A DNA stretch of 64,000 bases from CAVZZG01 sp963779685 (GCA_963779685.1 CAVZZG010000003.1:124001-188000); one strand, 5' to 3'; shown: positions 44,504-53,254, counted from the stretch's first letter. Notes: generated from the sequence alone by a model not told the origin. A program made the numbers and translations.

Positions 44504-45772
44504 TCAGGCGGGCGCGGGCTGCGATCGGACGACGATCCGACGGCCCACGAGCAGGCTCAGCAGTGCGGCCAGGCAGCCCAGGATGCCGGCGGCCACGAAT
44601 GCCGGCCAGTAGCTGCCGAGCCACGTCCGGCTGGCGCCCGCGCCCCAGGCGGCGAAGGCGGCTCCGAACTGGTGGGCGGCGAACACCCAGGCGAACACGA
44701 CGCCCACCTTGTCCGGCCCGAACGTCTTGCGGCACAGCGCCACCGTCGGCGGCACGGTCGCCACCCAGTCGAGGCCGTAGAAGAGGATGAAGGCGGCGAG
44801 GCCGAGGCCGGCCGAATCGAGCGCCGCGTTGAGCCCGATCAGCGCGAGGCCGCGGAAGCCGTAGTACCAGAAGAGGAGCCAGCGGGGGTCGTAGCGGTCG
44901 GTCAGCCAGCCGGACATGATGGTTCCGGCGACGTCGAAGATGCCGATGGCCGCGAGCAGCGTCGCCCCCTTCACCTCGGAGAGCCCGTGGTCCGCGCAGG
45001 CCGCGATCAGGTGGGTGCCGATGAGACCGTTGGTGGTGGCCCCGCAGATGAAGAAGGCAGCGGCGAGGAGCCAGAAGTCGCGGTGATGCGAGGCCATCGC
45101 CAGGGTCGACGTCGCGGTCCGGAACGGATTCGAGGCGGGGCGCGGCGGCGGGCCGGGATCCACCGTCGCGCCGTACGGGAGCAGGCCCACGTCCCGCGGC
45201 CGGTCGCGGAGGAAGACGATCGCGAGCGGCAGGACGATCAGGCCGGCGGCGGCCGCGACCACGAGCGCCGCCGAGCGCCACCCGTAGCTCACTACGACCA
45301 CGGCCATCAGCGGCGCGAACACCAGCTGCCCGCTGGCGTTGGACGCGGTCATCAACCCGGTCACGAGGCCGCGCCGGCGGTCGAACCAGCGGTTCGCCAC
45401 GATGGCCGCCAGCGGTACGGCGACGGCTCCGGTGCAGGTACCGACGATGACGCCCCAGAGCAGGTACATGTGCCACGGCTGGGTCATGCGCGTGGTGAGG
45501 GCGGCGCCGGCGGCGACGATGAAGAGTGCCGCCGTCGCCACCCGGCGGACGCCGAAGCGCTCGACGATGGCGGCGGCGAACGGTGCTCCGAGCCCGTAGC
45601 AGATGAGGTTGACCGAGACCGCTCCGCCGACCAGCGCAGCCGTCCACCCGAAGTTCGACTCGAGCGAGGTCATCAGCACGCCCGGCACGGCGCGGACGCC
45701 GGCGGCCGTGACCAGGACGAGGAACGTCACGCCCGCGACCACCCACGCGTAGTGCACCCGCCGCCCTGCCAC
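44504..45772 (-). CDS. MFS transporter, monocarboxylate/oxalate-formate antiporter-like
   Basis: 422 residues with twelve predicted helices. The first half (HYAWVVAGVTFLVLVTAAGV, PGVLMTSLESNFGWTAALVG, GAPFAAAIVERFGVRRVAT) and the central RWFDRRRGLVTGLMTASNASG match the OFA/MCT subfamily, which carries organic acids. GTG 45772 is supported by TACCAT 6 bases upstream; GTG 45757 is an alternative. It diverges from the gene at 45817. Confidence 0.85.
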   Translation of the reverse strand: MAGRRVHYAWVVAGVTFLVLVTAAGVRAVPGVLMTSLESNFGWTAALVGGAVSVNLICYGLGAPFAAAIVERFGVRRVATAALFIVAAGAALTTRMTQPWHMYLLWGVIVGTCTGAVAVPLAAIVANRWFDRRRGLVTGLMTASNASGQLVFAPLMAVVVVSYGWRSAALVVAAAAGLIVLPLAIVFLRDRPRDVGLLPYGATVDPGPPPRPASNPFRTATSTLAMASHHRDFWLLAAAFFICGATTNGLIGTHLIAACADHGLSEVKGATLLAAIGIFDVAGTIMSGWLTDRYDPRWLLFWYYGFRGLALIGLNAALDSAGLGLAAFILFYGLDWVATVPPTVALCRKTFGPDKVGVVFAWVFAAHQFGAAFAAWGAGASRTWLGSYWPAFVAAGILGCLAALLSLLVGRRIVVRSQPAPA

Positions 45773-45778
45773 GACCGC

Positions 45779-45784
45779 ATGGTA
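45779..45784 (-). promoter_or_regulatory. -10 element of the MFS gene (leaderless)
   Basis: TACCAT on the minus strand, 6 bases before GTG 45772. Confidence 0.45.
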
Positions 45785-45804
45785 TCGGCCTGGAAGGCGC
45801 AGGA

Positions 45805-45810
45805 TATGCT
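45805..45810 (+). promoter_or_regulatory. -10 element, leaderless start at 45817
   Basis: TATGCT followed by 6 bases and GTG 45817. Only 20 bases separate it from the opposing -10 at 45779-45784. Confidence 0.45.
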
Positions 45811-45816
45811 GAGGCC

Positions 45817-46467
45817 GTGGCTCGCCTTCTCTCGCTCGCGCTGCTCGCGCTGCTGCTGCTCCCCGCCGTCGTCCATGCCGATGGCGACCCCGCCAGCGAC
45901 GTCCTCGTCTTCGACGGACGCGACTACTTCCTGCCGTACGCACCGCCGACGTCGGCCGAGTCCAAGGCCCGCCTCGACGCTGCGACAGCGGCGGCCTTCA
46001 AGGCCGGGTTCCCGATCAAGGTGGCGGTGATCAGCGGCCCGGGCGATCTCGGTGCCGTCCCGCAGATGTCGGGGCATCCCCAGGACTACGCCGACTTCCT
46101 GAGCCAGGAGATCCAGTTCGGCTACAAGGACACGTTGCTGGTCGTGATGCCCGAGGGCTACGGCATCAGCGGGACGCACAACGCCGCCGTGAAGGCTTCC
46201 ATCGCCTCCCTGCCGAAGCCGAAGTCCGGCGATCCGAGCGACCTGGTCAACGCCGGCGCCGACGCCGTCAAGGCGGTCGCGGCCGCGGGCGGCGTCACGA
46301 TCGACATCGCGCCGGTGCCGGTCACGACCGCACCGGGAACGGTGCAGGCGAAGTCCGACTCGAACACGATCGTGTACGTCGTGGGCGGGACGCTCGCCGT
46401 CATCGCGCTTCTGGTCGGCCTGCTGCTCTGGGCGCGCCGCGCGCCGGGCGAGCCGCAGGCTCCGTAA
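45817..46467 (+). CDS. membrane-anchored protein with TPM-like extracytoplasmic domain
   Basis: 216 residues: signal peptide (LLSLALLALLLLPAVVHA), an extracytoplasmic alpha/beta domain, then one C-terminal helix (IVYVVGGTLAVIALLVGLLLW) with a basic cytoplasmic end. The domain's ATAAAFKAGFPIKVAVISGP and DTLLVVMPEGYGISG strands resemble TPM/YgcG-type domains of photosystem-II-repair or phosphatase-like proteins. The match is weak, so the role is open. The start is supported by the TATGCT promoter. Confidence 0.6.
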   Translation: MARLLSLALLALLLLPAVVHADGDPASDVLVFDGRDYFLPYAPPTSAESKARLDAATAAAFKAGFPIKVAVISGPGDLGAVPQMSGHPQDYADFLSQEIQFGYKDTLLVVMPEGYGISGTHNAAVKASIASLPKPKSGDPSDLVNAGADAVKAVAAAGGVTIDIAPVPVTTAPGTVQAKSDSNTIVYVVGGTLAVIALLVGLLLWARRAPGEPQAP

Positions 46468-46498
46468 CGCCGTTCCCAGGCCCTACGATGTTCCGCCC

Positions 46499-47794
46499 AT
46501 GGCCGAGCCGGAACTGCTGACCCTCACCTTCGTCGACAACGGCGGCATCACGCGGGCCAAGACCGTGCCCTTCGCCCGGCTCGACTACGCGGCCTCGGCC
46601 GGAATCGGGGCGTCGACCACGTTCGGCGCATTCACGGGCCTCGACGTGATCGCCACGGCCGGCGGGCTCGAGATCCCGACCGGCGACTTCCGGTTGGTCG
46701 CCGACCGCGCCGCCCTGGTGGAGGCCGGCGAGTGGGCCTGGGCGCCCGCCGATCTGCACGACACGGAGGGGGAACCGTGGCCGATCTGCGCGCGCGGCTT
46801 CGCGCGCCGGATGGAGCGCGAGGCAGACGCTGCCGGCCTGACCCTGCGGATGAGCTTCGAGAGCGAATGGTCGGCCTGGCGGGCGGACGGCACGCCGGCC
46901 CACGCCCAGCCGGCCTACGGAGTCGAGGCGACGCGGGCGACGAGTGACATCCTGCTCGGCGTCCACCGGCGTCTCACCGCCCTTGGCATCGAGGTCGACC
47001 AGCTCCACCCGGAGTACTCGCCCGGACAGCTCGAGGTCTCGGTGGGGGCGACCGGGCCGGTGGCGGCCGCCGATCGGGCCGTGCTGGTGCGTGACACGGT
47101 GCGCACCCTGCACCGCGAGCTGGGCGCGCGCTGCTCGTTCTCGCCGCGGCCGGACATGGCGTTGCTCGGGAACGGCGCGCACGTCCATGTCAGTGCATGG
47201 CGGGGGGAGCGCAACCTGCTGGGGGCGGGGGAGGGCAGGCACGGGCTGGCCCCCGAGGGGGAGGCGTTCCTGGCCGGGATCCTGGCCGAGGTGCCGGCGC
47301 TCGTCGGCCTCGGCTGCGGTGCCCCGGTCTCCTACCTGCGGCTCGGGCCGTCGCGCTGGACCGGCGCGTACGCGTGCTGGGGACTCGAGAACCGCGAGGC
47401 GCCGCTGCGCCTGATCCGCGGCTCGAAGAGCGCGCGTCCGGCCGGCGCCAACGCCGAGCTGAAGACCGTCGACGCCTCCGGGAACCCGTACCTCGTGGTG
47501 GGCGGCATGATCGCCGCGGGTCTCGAGGGCGTCGCCCGCGGCCTCGTGCTGCCGGCGGAATGCGCGATCGATCCCGCGACGCTCTCCGCTGCCGAGCGCG
47601 AGGCGGCCGGCCTCGAGCCGCTGCCTGCGACGCTGGCCGAGGCCGCCGACGCGCTGCGCTCGAGCGCGGTGCTGCGCCGTGCCATGGGCGACCCGCTGCA
47701 CGACGCGCTCTGCGGGGTGCGTGTGCGCGAGGCCGCCGACGTCGCCGGCAAGACCGACGACGAGCTCTGCGCGCTCTACCGGTTCCGGTTCTGA
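46499..47794 (+). CDS. glutamine synthetase-like gamma-glutamyl-amide synthetase
   Basis: 431-residue intact GS-fold ligase, paralogue of the broken copy at 1150-2456. The ATP/glutamate-site segments LHPEYSPGQLEVS, GNGAHVHVSAW, SYLRLGPSRWTGAYACWG, LENREAPLRLI and ANAELKTVDASGNPYLV correspond to conserved GS blocks. It lacks the classic GlnA N-terminal details, and the context suggests it ligates glutamate to an amine, as in PuuA/IpuC/FluG enzymes. TACGAT lies at 46484-46489. It is followed after 2 bases by an amidohydrolase gene. Confidence 0.88.
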   Translation: MAEPELLTLTFVDNGGITRAKTVPFARLDYAASAGIGASTTFGAFTGLDVIATAGGLEIPTGDFRLVADRAALVEAGEWAWAPADLHDTEGEPWPICARGFARRMEREADAAGLTLRMSFESEWSAWRADGTPAHAQPAYGVEATRATSDILLGVHRRLTALGIEVDQLHPEYSPGQLEVSVGATGPVAAADRAVLVRDTVRTLHRELGARCSFSPRPDMALLGNGAHVHVSAWRGERNLLGAGEGRHGLAPEGEAFLAGILAEVPALVGLGCGAPVSYLRLGPSRWTGAYACWGLENREAPLRLIRGSKSARPAGANAELKTVDASGNPYLVVGGMIAAGLEGVARGLVLPAECAIDPATLSAAEREAAGLEPLPATLAEAADALRSSAVLRRAMGDPLHDALCGVRVREAADVAGKTDDELCALYRFRF

Positions 47795-47796
47795 CG

Positions 47797-48957
47797 ATGA
47801 GCCCCGAGGAGGCCCGCGCCCTCGCCGACGCCGCACTGCGCCGCGCGCACGCTGCCCACGTCGAGCCGTTGCTGCCGGCCGGCCATCGGCTCTGGGACGT
47901 CCACGCCCACCTCGGCTCCGACGATGACGGCACCGATCAGACGCCCGAGGAGCTGCTCGCACGGATGGACGCCTACGGCGTCGAGCGGACGAGCTGCTTC
48001 AGCTTCGCATGCCCGGACATCCCGGCCTTCGCCGCCGCCAACGACCGCATCCTCCGTGCCGCCGCGGCCTCCCACGGACGGCTCGTGCCGTACTGCCGCG
48101 TCCACCCGGACGATGCCGCCGGCACCGAGTTGCGTCGTGCCATCGGGCAGGGCGCCCGGGGCATCAAGCTGCATCCGCTGCGGGGCCGGTTCGGGTTCGA
48201 CGACCCGGTCGTGGCGCTCGCCGTCCAGATCGCGGACGAGCACCGCCTCCCCGTGCTGCTGCACGCCGGGCGCGGCGTCGATCCCTACGCGGACGTCGTC
48301 GCACGGCTCATGCGCCGTCATCCCGCGGCCACGCTCGTGCTGGCCCACTGCGCCATGAGCGATCTGCACGACGTGGCCGAACGGACGGCCGGCCTTCCGA
48401 ACATGGTGCTGGACACGTCGCTGTGGAATCCGCTGGAGGTGCAGGTGCTGGTGGCCGAGGTGCCGCCCGAGCGGCTCGTGTTCGGCACCGACGCGCCGTA
48501 CTACACGCCGCACTCGGTGCTCGCCAAGCTCGCCCTGCCGCTGGTCCGGGCGGGCGCGTCGTCGGCCGTGATCGCGGCTGCCCTGTGGGGTACGGCCGCG
48601 CGCATCGATGCCGGCGAGGAGCCCGGGCCGCTGTCGCCGCCGCTCGACCCGAGGGTCGGGGAGGTGCCGATGGGGTGCCTGCGGGCCCACGAGTACCTGC
48701 AGCAGGCCACCGTGCAGGTGTGGCTCAAGCATCCCGACGTGATCGGCGTCCTGCCCCTCGCACGCCGCGCGCTCGCCTCCGTCAGCCACCCGTACGCCGA
48801 GACCGCGGCCGAGCTGCTCGACCTCGCGGCCCGCACGTGGCCGGTCGATCTCGATCACGCGCCGCGTCGCGAGATCCTGGCCTGCAGCTGGACGACGTTC
48901 CGGCTCATCGACTATGCGGACGTGCTCGCCATCAACACTCCCCGGGAGGAGCGATGA
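47797..48957 (+). CDS. amidohydrolase-2 family protein (ACMSD-like)
   Basis: 386 residues. The TIM-barrel metal sites include WDVHAHLGSD (HxH), RGIKLHPLRGRFG, LPVLLHAGRG, TLVLAHCAMSD and the late Asp in VFGTDAPYYTP, a set typical of amidohydrolase-2/ACMSD-type decarboxylases and hydrolases. The C-terminal 110 residues (from about LRAHEYLQQATVQVW) extend beyond the family core. It lies between the GS-like gene (2-base gap) and the FluG-like gene (4-base overlap), so it works in the same pathway, with unknown substrate. Confidence 0.83.
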   Translation: MSPEEARALADAALRRAHAAHVEPLLPAGHRLWDVHAHLGSDDDGTDQTPEELLARMDAYGVERTSCFSFACPDIPAFAAANDRILRAAAASHGRLVPYCRVHPDDAAGTELRRAIGQGARGIKLHPLRGRFGFDDPVVALAVQIADEHRLPVLLHAGRGVDPYADVVARLMRRHPAATLVLAHCAMSDLHDVAERTAGLPNMVLDTSLWNPLEVQVLVAEVPPERLVFGTDAPYYTPHSVLAKLALPLVRAGASSAVIAAALWGTAARIDAGEEPGPLSPPLDPRVGEVPMGCLRAHEYLQQATVQVWLKHPDVIGVLPLARRALASVSHPYAETAAELLDLAARTWPVDLDHAPRREILACSWTTFRLIDYADVLAINTPREER

Positions 48958-50090
48958 TCATCGACCTCGAGGGCGTCCCCTACGTGGACGGCCACATGCA
49001 CCCGCCGCTGGCCGAGCGCCCGCGCACGGCGGACGAGTACACCTCGCCGTGGTACGAGGGCAACCGCGACTACCTCGGGATGGCGCAGGAACTCGTGCCC
49101 TACCGGTGGGCGATGCGGCAGCTGGGGGACTGGCTCGGCTGCGAACCGGCGGAGCCGGCGATCATCGCCGCGGTCGCGACGCGGTCGGGCGACGAGTGGA
49201 TCCGCGAGTGCGTGGTGCGCGGCGGGGTGGCCGGCATGGTGCTCGACACCGGCCATCCGCCGAAGGAGCTCGTCGTGCCGGTCGCCGACATCGCCGCGGC
49301 CTCGGGCGTGCCTTGCGGTTGGCTCGTGCGGATCGAGAAGGAGGCCGAGGGCCTGCTCGCCGTGTCCGAGTCGCTCGACGACTGGCTGGCAAGGGTCGAT
49401 GCCGCCTCCGAGGCGGGCCTCGACGCCGGTGCCTGCGGCCTCAAGTCGATCATCGCGTATCGCAGCGGGCTCGGGGTCGGCCCGGTCGATCGATCCGAGG
49501 CGCAGGCCGCCTACGCGTCGCTGGCCCGCGCTGCACGAGCCGGCGACGCCGTCCGCCTCGAGTCGAAGCCGCTGAACGACCAGCTCGTGCTGCGGGCACT
49601 CGCGGTCTGTCGCCGTCGCGAGGTGCCGCTGCAGCTGCATGCCGGCTACGGCGATCGCGACATCGACCTCCGCCAGGGGACGCCGTTCGCCTTCCGGTGG
49701 GCGCTCGAATCGGGCGGGGCCGACGGCGTCGAGATCGTGTTCCTGCACGCCGCCTGGCCGCACATCCGCGACCTGGCGGTGATGGCCGCCGTCTACCACC
49801 ACCTGTACGTCGACATCGCGACGTGCATCCCGCCGCTCGGTCACGCCGCGCTCGTCGAGAGCTGGCGCGAGGCCCTGGCCGTGGCCCCGATCACGCGCAT
49901 CCACGCCTCGTCCGACGCCGCCGGTGTGATGGAGCACGTCACGCTCGGCGCGATCCGTGCCCGCATGACGCTCGGCGCCGCCCTCGGCGAACTGGTCGCG
50001 ACCGGCGAGCTGTCGCTGCGCGAGGCCGAGCGGGCGGGCGAGCTGATCCTCGGCGGCAACAGCCGGCGCCTCTACGGTCTCGCGGGCTAG
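48954..50090 (+). CDS. FluG-like amidohydrolase, complete copy
   Basis: 378 residues, paralogue of the truncated protein at the left window end. PYVDGHMHPPLAE supplies HxH; GLKSIIAYRSGLG, VPLQLHAGYGDRD, IVFLHAAWPHI and IHASSDAAGVMEH provide the remaining barrel ligands. It begins GVPYVDGHMHP after a short N-terminus, which fixes the missing length of the other copy. ATG 48954 has GGGAGGA just upstream (48944-48950). In FluG this domain is fused to a GS domain; here they are separate genes with a further hydrolase between. Confidence 0.87.
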   Translation: MIIDLEGVPYVDGHMHPPLAERPRTADEYTSPWYEGNRDYLGMAQELVPYRWAMRQLGDWLGCEPAEPAIIAAVATRSGDEWIRECVVRGGVAGMVLDTGHPPKELVVPVADIAAASGVPCGWLVRIEKEAEGLLAVSESLDDWLARVDAASEAGLDAGACGLKSIIAYRSGLGVGPVDRSEAQAAYASLARAARAGDAVRLESKPLNDQLVLRALAVCRRREVPLQLHAGYGDRDIDLRQGTPFAFRWALESGGADGVEIVFLHAAWPHIRDLAVMAAVYHHLYVDIATCIPPLGHAALVESWREALAVAPITRIHASSDAAGVMEHVTLGAIRARMTLGAALGELVATGELSLREAERAGELILGGNSRRLYGLAG

Positions 50091-50094
50091 GCCG

Positions 50095-50529
50095 TTGTTC
50101 GTCATCCTCGAGTTCCTGCGCCGGCTGCTGATGCGGCTCGGCCTCGTCCGCTCGGCGTCCAGCGCCGAGCGGGTGCTGGAGAACCCCGAGCACGCCTGGC
50201 GACTGGTCGGCGACCCGGCGATGTGGTCGCTCTGGATGCCGACGGTGCTCGACCGGATCGATCCGCCACGGCCGTTGCAGGCGGGCGCGCACTTCCGGTT
50301 CAGCCTGCGTCTGGACGTGTCCCGGATGTGGCTCGGCGGCGCCGCCGAGGGCCACGTGATCGTGGACGAGTTCGAGCCGGGCGCGGTCCTCGTCTGGCGC
50401 GTCACCGCCAAGCAGGGTCAGCAGGCCTACGCGCTGCGCCAGGTCGGCGCGGTGTCGCACTGCGCCTCCTCGGGCGGGCCATCGGCGGCCTGGGTGCTCG
50501 CCGAGCTCGATCGGCAGTCGAGCTCCTGA
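50095..50529 (+). CDS. SRPBCC-superfamily-like small protein
   Basis: 144 residues starting TTG 50095, 4 bases after the previous stop. The pattern ERVLENPEHAWRLVGDPAMW then LQAGAHFRFSLRL, GHVIVDEFEPGAVLVWRVTA resembles START/SRPBCC helix-grip domains (polyketide cyclase-like), which bind hydrophobic ligands. The final helix is shorter than usual. It is the last gene of the GS/amidohydrolase operon. The assignment rests on pattern only. Confidence 0.6.
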   Translation: MFVILEFLRRLLMRLGLVRSASSAERVLENPEHAWRLVGDPAMWSLWMPTVLDRIDPPRPLQAGAHFRFSLRLDVSRMWLGGAAEGHVIVDEFEPGAVLVWRVTAKQGQQAYALRQVGAVSHCASSGGPSAAWVLAELDRQSSS

Positions 50530-50543
50530 CGGGACCCCCCTTG

Positions 50544-50549
50544 TATACT
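50544..50549 (+). promoter_or_regulatory. -10 element of the leuS leader
   Basis: TATACT, the best -10 match in the window, placed 7 bases before GTG 50557, so the transcript could start at that GTG. No clear -35 box is visible. Confidence 0.55.
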
Positions 50550-50556
50550 CGGATCC

Positions 50557-50580
50557 GTGAGCCTCGCGCCGCTCCGTTGA
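50557..50580 (+). CDS. putative leucine-containing leader peptide of leuS
   Basis: Seven codons and a stop: GTG AGC CTC GCG CCG CTC CGT TGA, giving (M)SLAPLR. Two of seven are leucine CTC. It begins at the predicted transcription start and is followed, after a GC-rich segment, by an intrinsic terminator before leuS. That is the expected layout for ribosome-mediated attenuation. An alternative reading is a T-box-like leader (see findings). Nothing outside sequence layout supports translation. Confidence 0.4.
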   Translation: MSLAPLR

Positions 50581-50620
50581 CGCGGATCCCGACCGGCGCA
50601 GGCCGGACCGGTACCGCCCG

Positions 50621-50645
50621 AGCCTCTCACCCCGAGAGGCTTTTT
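50621..50645 (+). terminator. intrinsic terminator in the leuS leader (attenuator)
   Basis: GCCTCTC (50622-50628) pairs with GAGAGGC (50634-50640), extended by A50621-T50641, with an ACCCC loop and a T-run at 50641-50645. It is the only classical hairpin-plus-T-run I see in the window, and it ends 13 bases before the leuS ATG. An AGCCTC at 50560-50565 could pair instead with GAGGCT (50636-50641) and prevent the terminator. Confidence 0.75.
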
Positions 50646-50658
50646 CGTATCTGAGACC

Positions 50659-53163
50659 ATGACCGCCGACCGCTACGACCCCGAGCAGATCGAGACCCGC
50701 TGGCAGGCGGTGTGGGCTGCCGAGCGGGCGTTCGACACGCCGAACCCGGCCGATCCCGCGCACGACGGCCGGGCCAAGAGCTACGTGCTCGAGATGCTGC
50801 CCTACCCGTCCGGCGACCTGCACATGGGGCACGTGTCGAACTACACGATGGGCGACGTCATCTCGCACTTCCGGCGCCGTCACGGCGACCTGGTGCTGCA
50901 TCCGATGGGATACGACGCGTTCGGCCTGCCGGCCGAGAATGCCGCCATCCGCACGGGCGGCCATCCCAGCGACGTGACCGTCGCAAACATCGCCAAGATC
51001 CGCGAGCAGATGCTGCGGATGGGCTGGTCGATCGACTGGTCGCGCGAGCTGTCGACCAGCCAGCCCGAGTACTACCGCTGGACCCAGTGGATCTTCCTCA
51101 AGCTGTACGAGCGGGGACTCGCGTACAAGAAGGCCGCGAACGTCAACTGGTGCCCGCAGGATCAGACGGTGCTCGCCAACGAGCAGGTGATCGACGGCCA
51201 TTGCGAACGCTGCGGCTCGCTCGTCGAGCCCCGGAACCTCGAGCAGTGGTTCTTCCGGATCACGGACTACGCCGACCGGCTGCTCGACGACATGGCGCTC
51301 CTGGAGAGCTGGCCCGAGCGGGTTCTCACGATGCAGCGCAACTGGATCGGGCGCTCGGAGGGCGCGGATGTGGTGTTCCGGCAGCGCGACCTCGCGGTCG
51401 AGGTGCCGGTGTTCACGACCCGCCCCGACACGCTGTTCGGCGCGACGTTCTTCGTGCTCGCGCCGGAGCACCCGCTCGTGGCCGACCTCGTCCGCGGCAC
51501 CGATCGCGAGCCGGCGGTCACGGAGTACGCGCGTCAGGCCGCGGCCCGGTCGGCGACGGACCGGATGGACGCGGACCGTCCCAAGACCGGCGTGGACACC
51601 GGCCGCACCATCACGAATCCGGTCAACGACGAGGAGATCCCGATCTTCGTCGCCGACTACGTGCTCGTCGAGTACGGCACCGGCGCGATCATGGCCGTGC
51701 CGGCCCATGACGAGCGCGACTACGCGTTCGCGAAGGCGTTCGGACTCGAGATCCGCCAGGTCGTGCGCCCGACGGACGGATCGGACGACATCGCCGTCGA
51801 GGCGTACACGGCGCACTCCGACGACGAGGTGATGGTGAACTCGGCGCAGTTCACGGGGCTCCCGGCCGGCGCCGCCTGGACGAGCATCGTTGCCTGGCTG
51901 GCCGAGACCGGCCGGGGGAGGCCCACGACCGCCTACCGGCTGCGTGACTGGCTGGTGTCGCGGCAGCGCTACTGGGGGGCTCCGATTCCCGTCGTCGCCT
52001 GTGCGACGTGCGGGCTGCAGCCCGTGCCCGAGGGAGACCTGCCGGTCCTGCTGCCGGAGGTCACCGACTACGCGCCGAAGGGCCGCTCGCCGCTGGCGGC
52101 GGCCGAGGCGTGGCGCCGGGTGCCCTGTCCGGCGTGCGGCGGGGAGGCGCTGCGCGAGACGGACACCATGGACACGTTCGTCGACTCCTCCTGGTACTAC
52201 ATCCGCTACGTCGACGCGACCCGCTCGGACGTCGCCTGGGACCGGGAGCAGGTCGACTGGTGGCTGCCGGTCGACCAGTACATCGGCGGCGTCGAGCACG
52301 CGATCCTGCACCTGCTCTACTCGCGGTTCTTCACCAAGGTGTTCTACGACGCGGGCCTGGTGGGTTTCCGCGAGCCGTTCGCGAACCTGTTCACCCAGGG
52401 GATGATCTACAAGGACGGCGCGAAGATGTCCAAGTCGAAGGGGAACGTGGTCGCCCCCGACGACATCGTCGCCCGCTACGGCGCCGATTCGCTCAGGCTG
52501 TACACGCTCTTCCTCGGGCCGCCGGATGCGGACAAGGAGTGGACCGACTCGGGCGTGGCCGGGCCGTTCCGGTTCTGCGCGAGCGCCTACCGCACCGTGT
52601 CGGAGGTCGCCGGCCGAACCACGGGCGAGCCGTTGCCCGTGCTCCGGGACGTGCCCGAGGGTGCGCTGGACCTGGCCAGGGCGACGCACCAGGCGATTGC
52701 CCAGGTATCGGACGACATCCGTCGCCGGCTGCAGTTCAACACGGCCATCGCGGCGCTCATGAAGCTCCTCAACGCGATCGAGCGCAACCGGGCGTCGCTG
52801 TACGGCGACCCCGCATCGGAACGGGTCCTGCGGGCCGCCTGCGGCACGCTCGTCTCGCTGCTGCAGCCATTCGCGCCGCACCTCGCCGAGGAGCTCTGGG
52901 AGCGCCTCGGCGGGAGCCGGCTCTGGCAGGTCGCCTGGCCCGAGGCGGAGGAGCGGTTCCTCGTGGCCGACACCTTCGAGTGCGTGGTGCAGGTGAACGG
53001 GAAGGTGCGAGATCGCGTCCAGGTGGCGCGCGACCTGCCGCAGGCCGAGGTGATCGCTGCCGCGCGAGCCCTGCCGCGCATCGCCGCCCTGATCGACGGG
53101 CACACGGTCGTCAAGGAGATCGTGGTGCCGGGGCGGCTCGTGAACCTCGTGATTACCGCGTAG
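50659..53163 (+). CDS. leuS: leucyl-tRNA synthetase
   Basis: 834-residue class I synthetase of the bacterial type. HMGH is at 55-58 (after LEMLPYPSGDL), the KMSKSKGN loop is at about 589-596, and the CP1 editing domain lies between (TTRPDTLFGATFF, with the D-rich DTGRTI and AHDERD segments). A zinc-type region NWCPQDQTVLANEQV ... CERCG is present. The C-terminal anticodon-binding and tail domains end with NGKVRDRVQVARDLP. Expression is probably controlled by the upstream attenuator. Confidence 0.97.
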   Translation: MTADRYDPEQIETRWQAVWAAERAFDTPNPADPAHDGRAKSYVLEMLPYPSGDLHMGHVSNYTMGDVISHFRRRHGDLVLHPMGYDAFGLPAENAAIRTGGHPSDVTVANIAKIREQMLRMGWSIDWSRELSTSQPEYYRWTQWIFLKLYERGLAYKKAANVNWCPQDQTVLANEQVIDGHCERCGSLVEPRNLEQWFFRITDYADRLLDDMALLESWPERVLTMQRNWIGRSEGADVVFRQRDLAVEVPVFTTRPDTLFGATFFVLAPEHPLVADLVRGTDREPAVTEYARQAAARSATDRMDADRPKTGVDTGRTITNPVNDEEIPIFVADYVLVEYGTGAIMAVPAHDERDYAFAKAFGLEIRQVVRPTDGSDDIAVEAYTAHSDDEVMVNSAQFTGLPAGAAWTSIVAWLAETGRGRPTTAYRLRDWLVSRQRYWGAPIPVVACATCGLQPVPEGDLPVLLPEVTDYAPKGRSPLAAAEAWRRVPCPACGGEALRETDTMDTFVDSSWYYIRYVDATRSDVAWDREQVDWWLPVDQYIGGVEHAILHLLYSRFFTKVFYDAGLVGFREPFANLFTQGMIYKDGAKMSKSKGNVVAPDDIVARYGADSLRLYTLFLGPPDADKEWTDSGVAGPFRFCASAYRTVSEVAGRTTGEPLPVLRDVPEGALDLARATHQAIAQVSDDIRRRLQFNTAIAALMKLLNAIERNRASLYGDPASERVLRAACGTLVSLLQPFAPHLAEELWERLGGSRLWQVAWPEAEERFLVADTFECVVQVNGKVRDRVQVARDLPQAEVIAAARALPRIAALIDGHTVVKEIVVPGRLVNLVITA

Positions 53164-53177
53164 AAGTCATACGGCAC

Positions 53178-53205
53178 TCAACTTCGAGCGATCTCCTGCC
53201 GATAC
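53178..53205 (+). promoter_or_regulatory. sigma-28 (FliA/WhiG)-like promoter
   Basis: TCAACTTC at 53178-53185 and GCCGATAC at 53198-53205 match the sigma-28 consensus halves TAAAGTTT and GCCGATAA with a 12-base gap. The leader that follows has a small hairpin (CCCGTC 53218-53223 / GACGGG 53228-53233) and a GGAGG ribosome-binding site before ATG 53255. Confidence 0.5.
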
Positions 53206-53254
53206 GAAAGGCGGATACCCGTCTGGCGACGGGCTGGAGACCACGGAGGCCAGG

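Noticed and set aside
53166..53254. c-di-GMP riboswitch in the leader after leuS
   Set aside because: GATACGAAAGGCGG looked suggestive but the GEMM core (GGACGCAAAGCC-like) is missing; the sigma-28-like promoter explains GCCGATAC.
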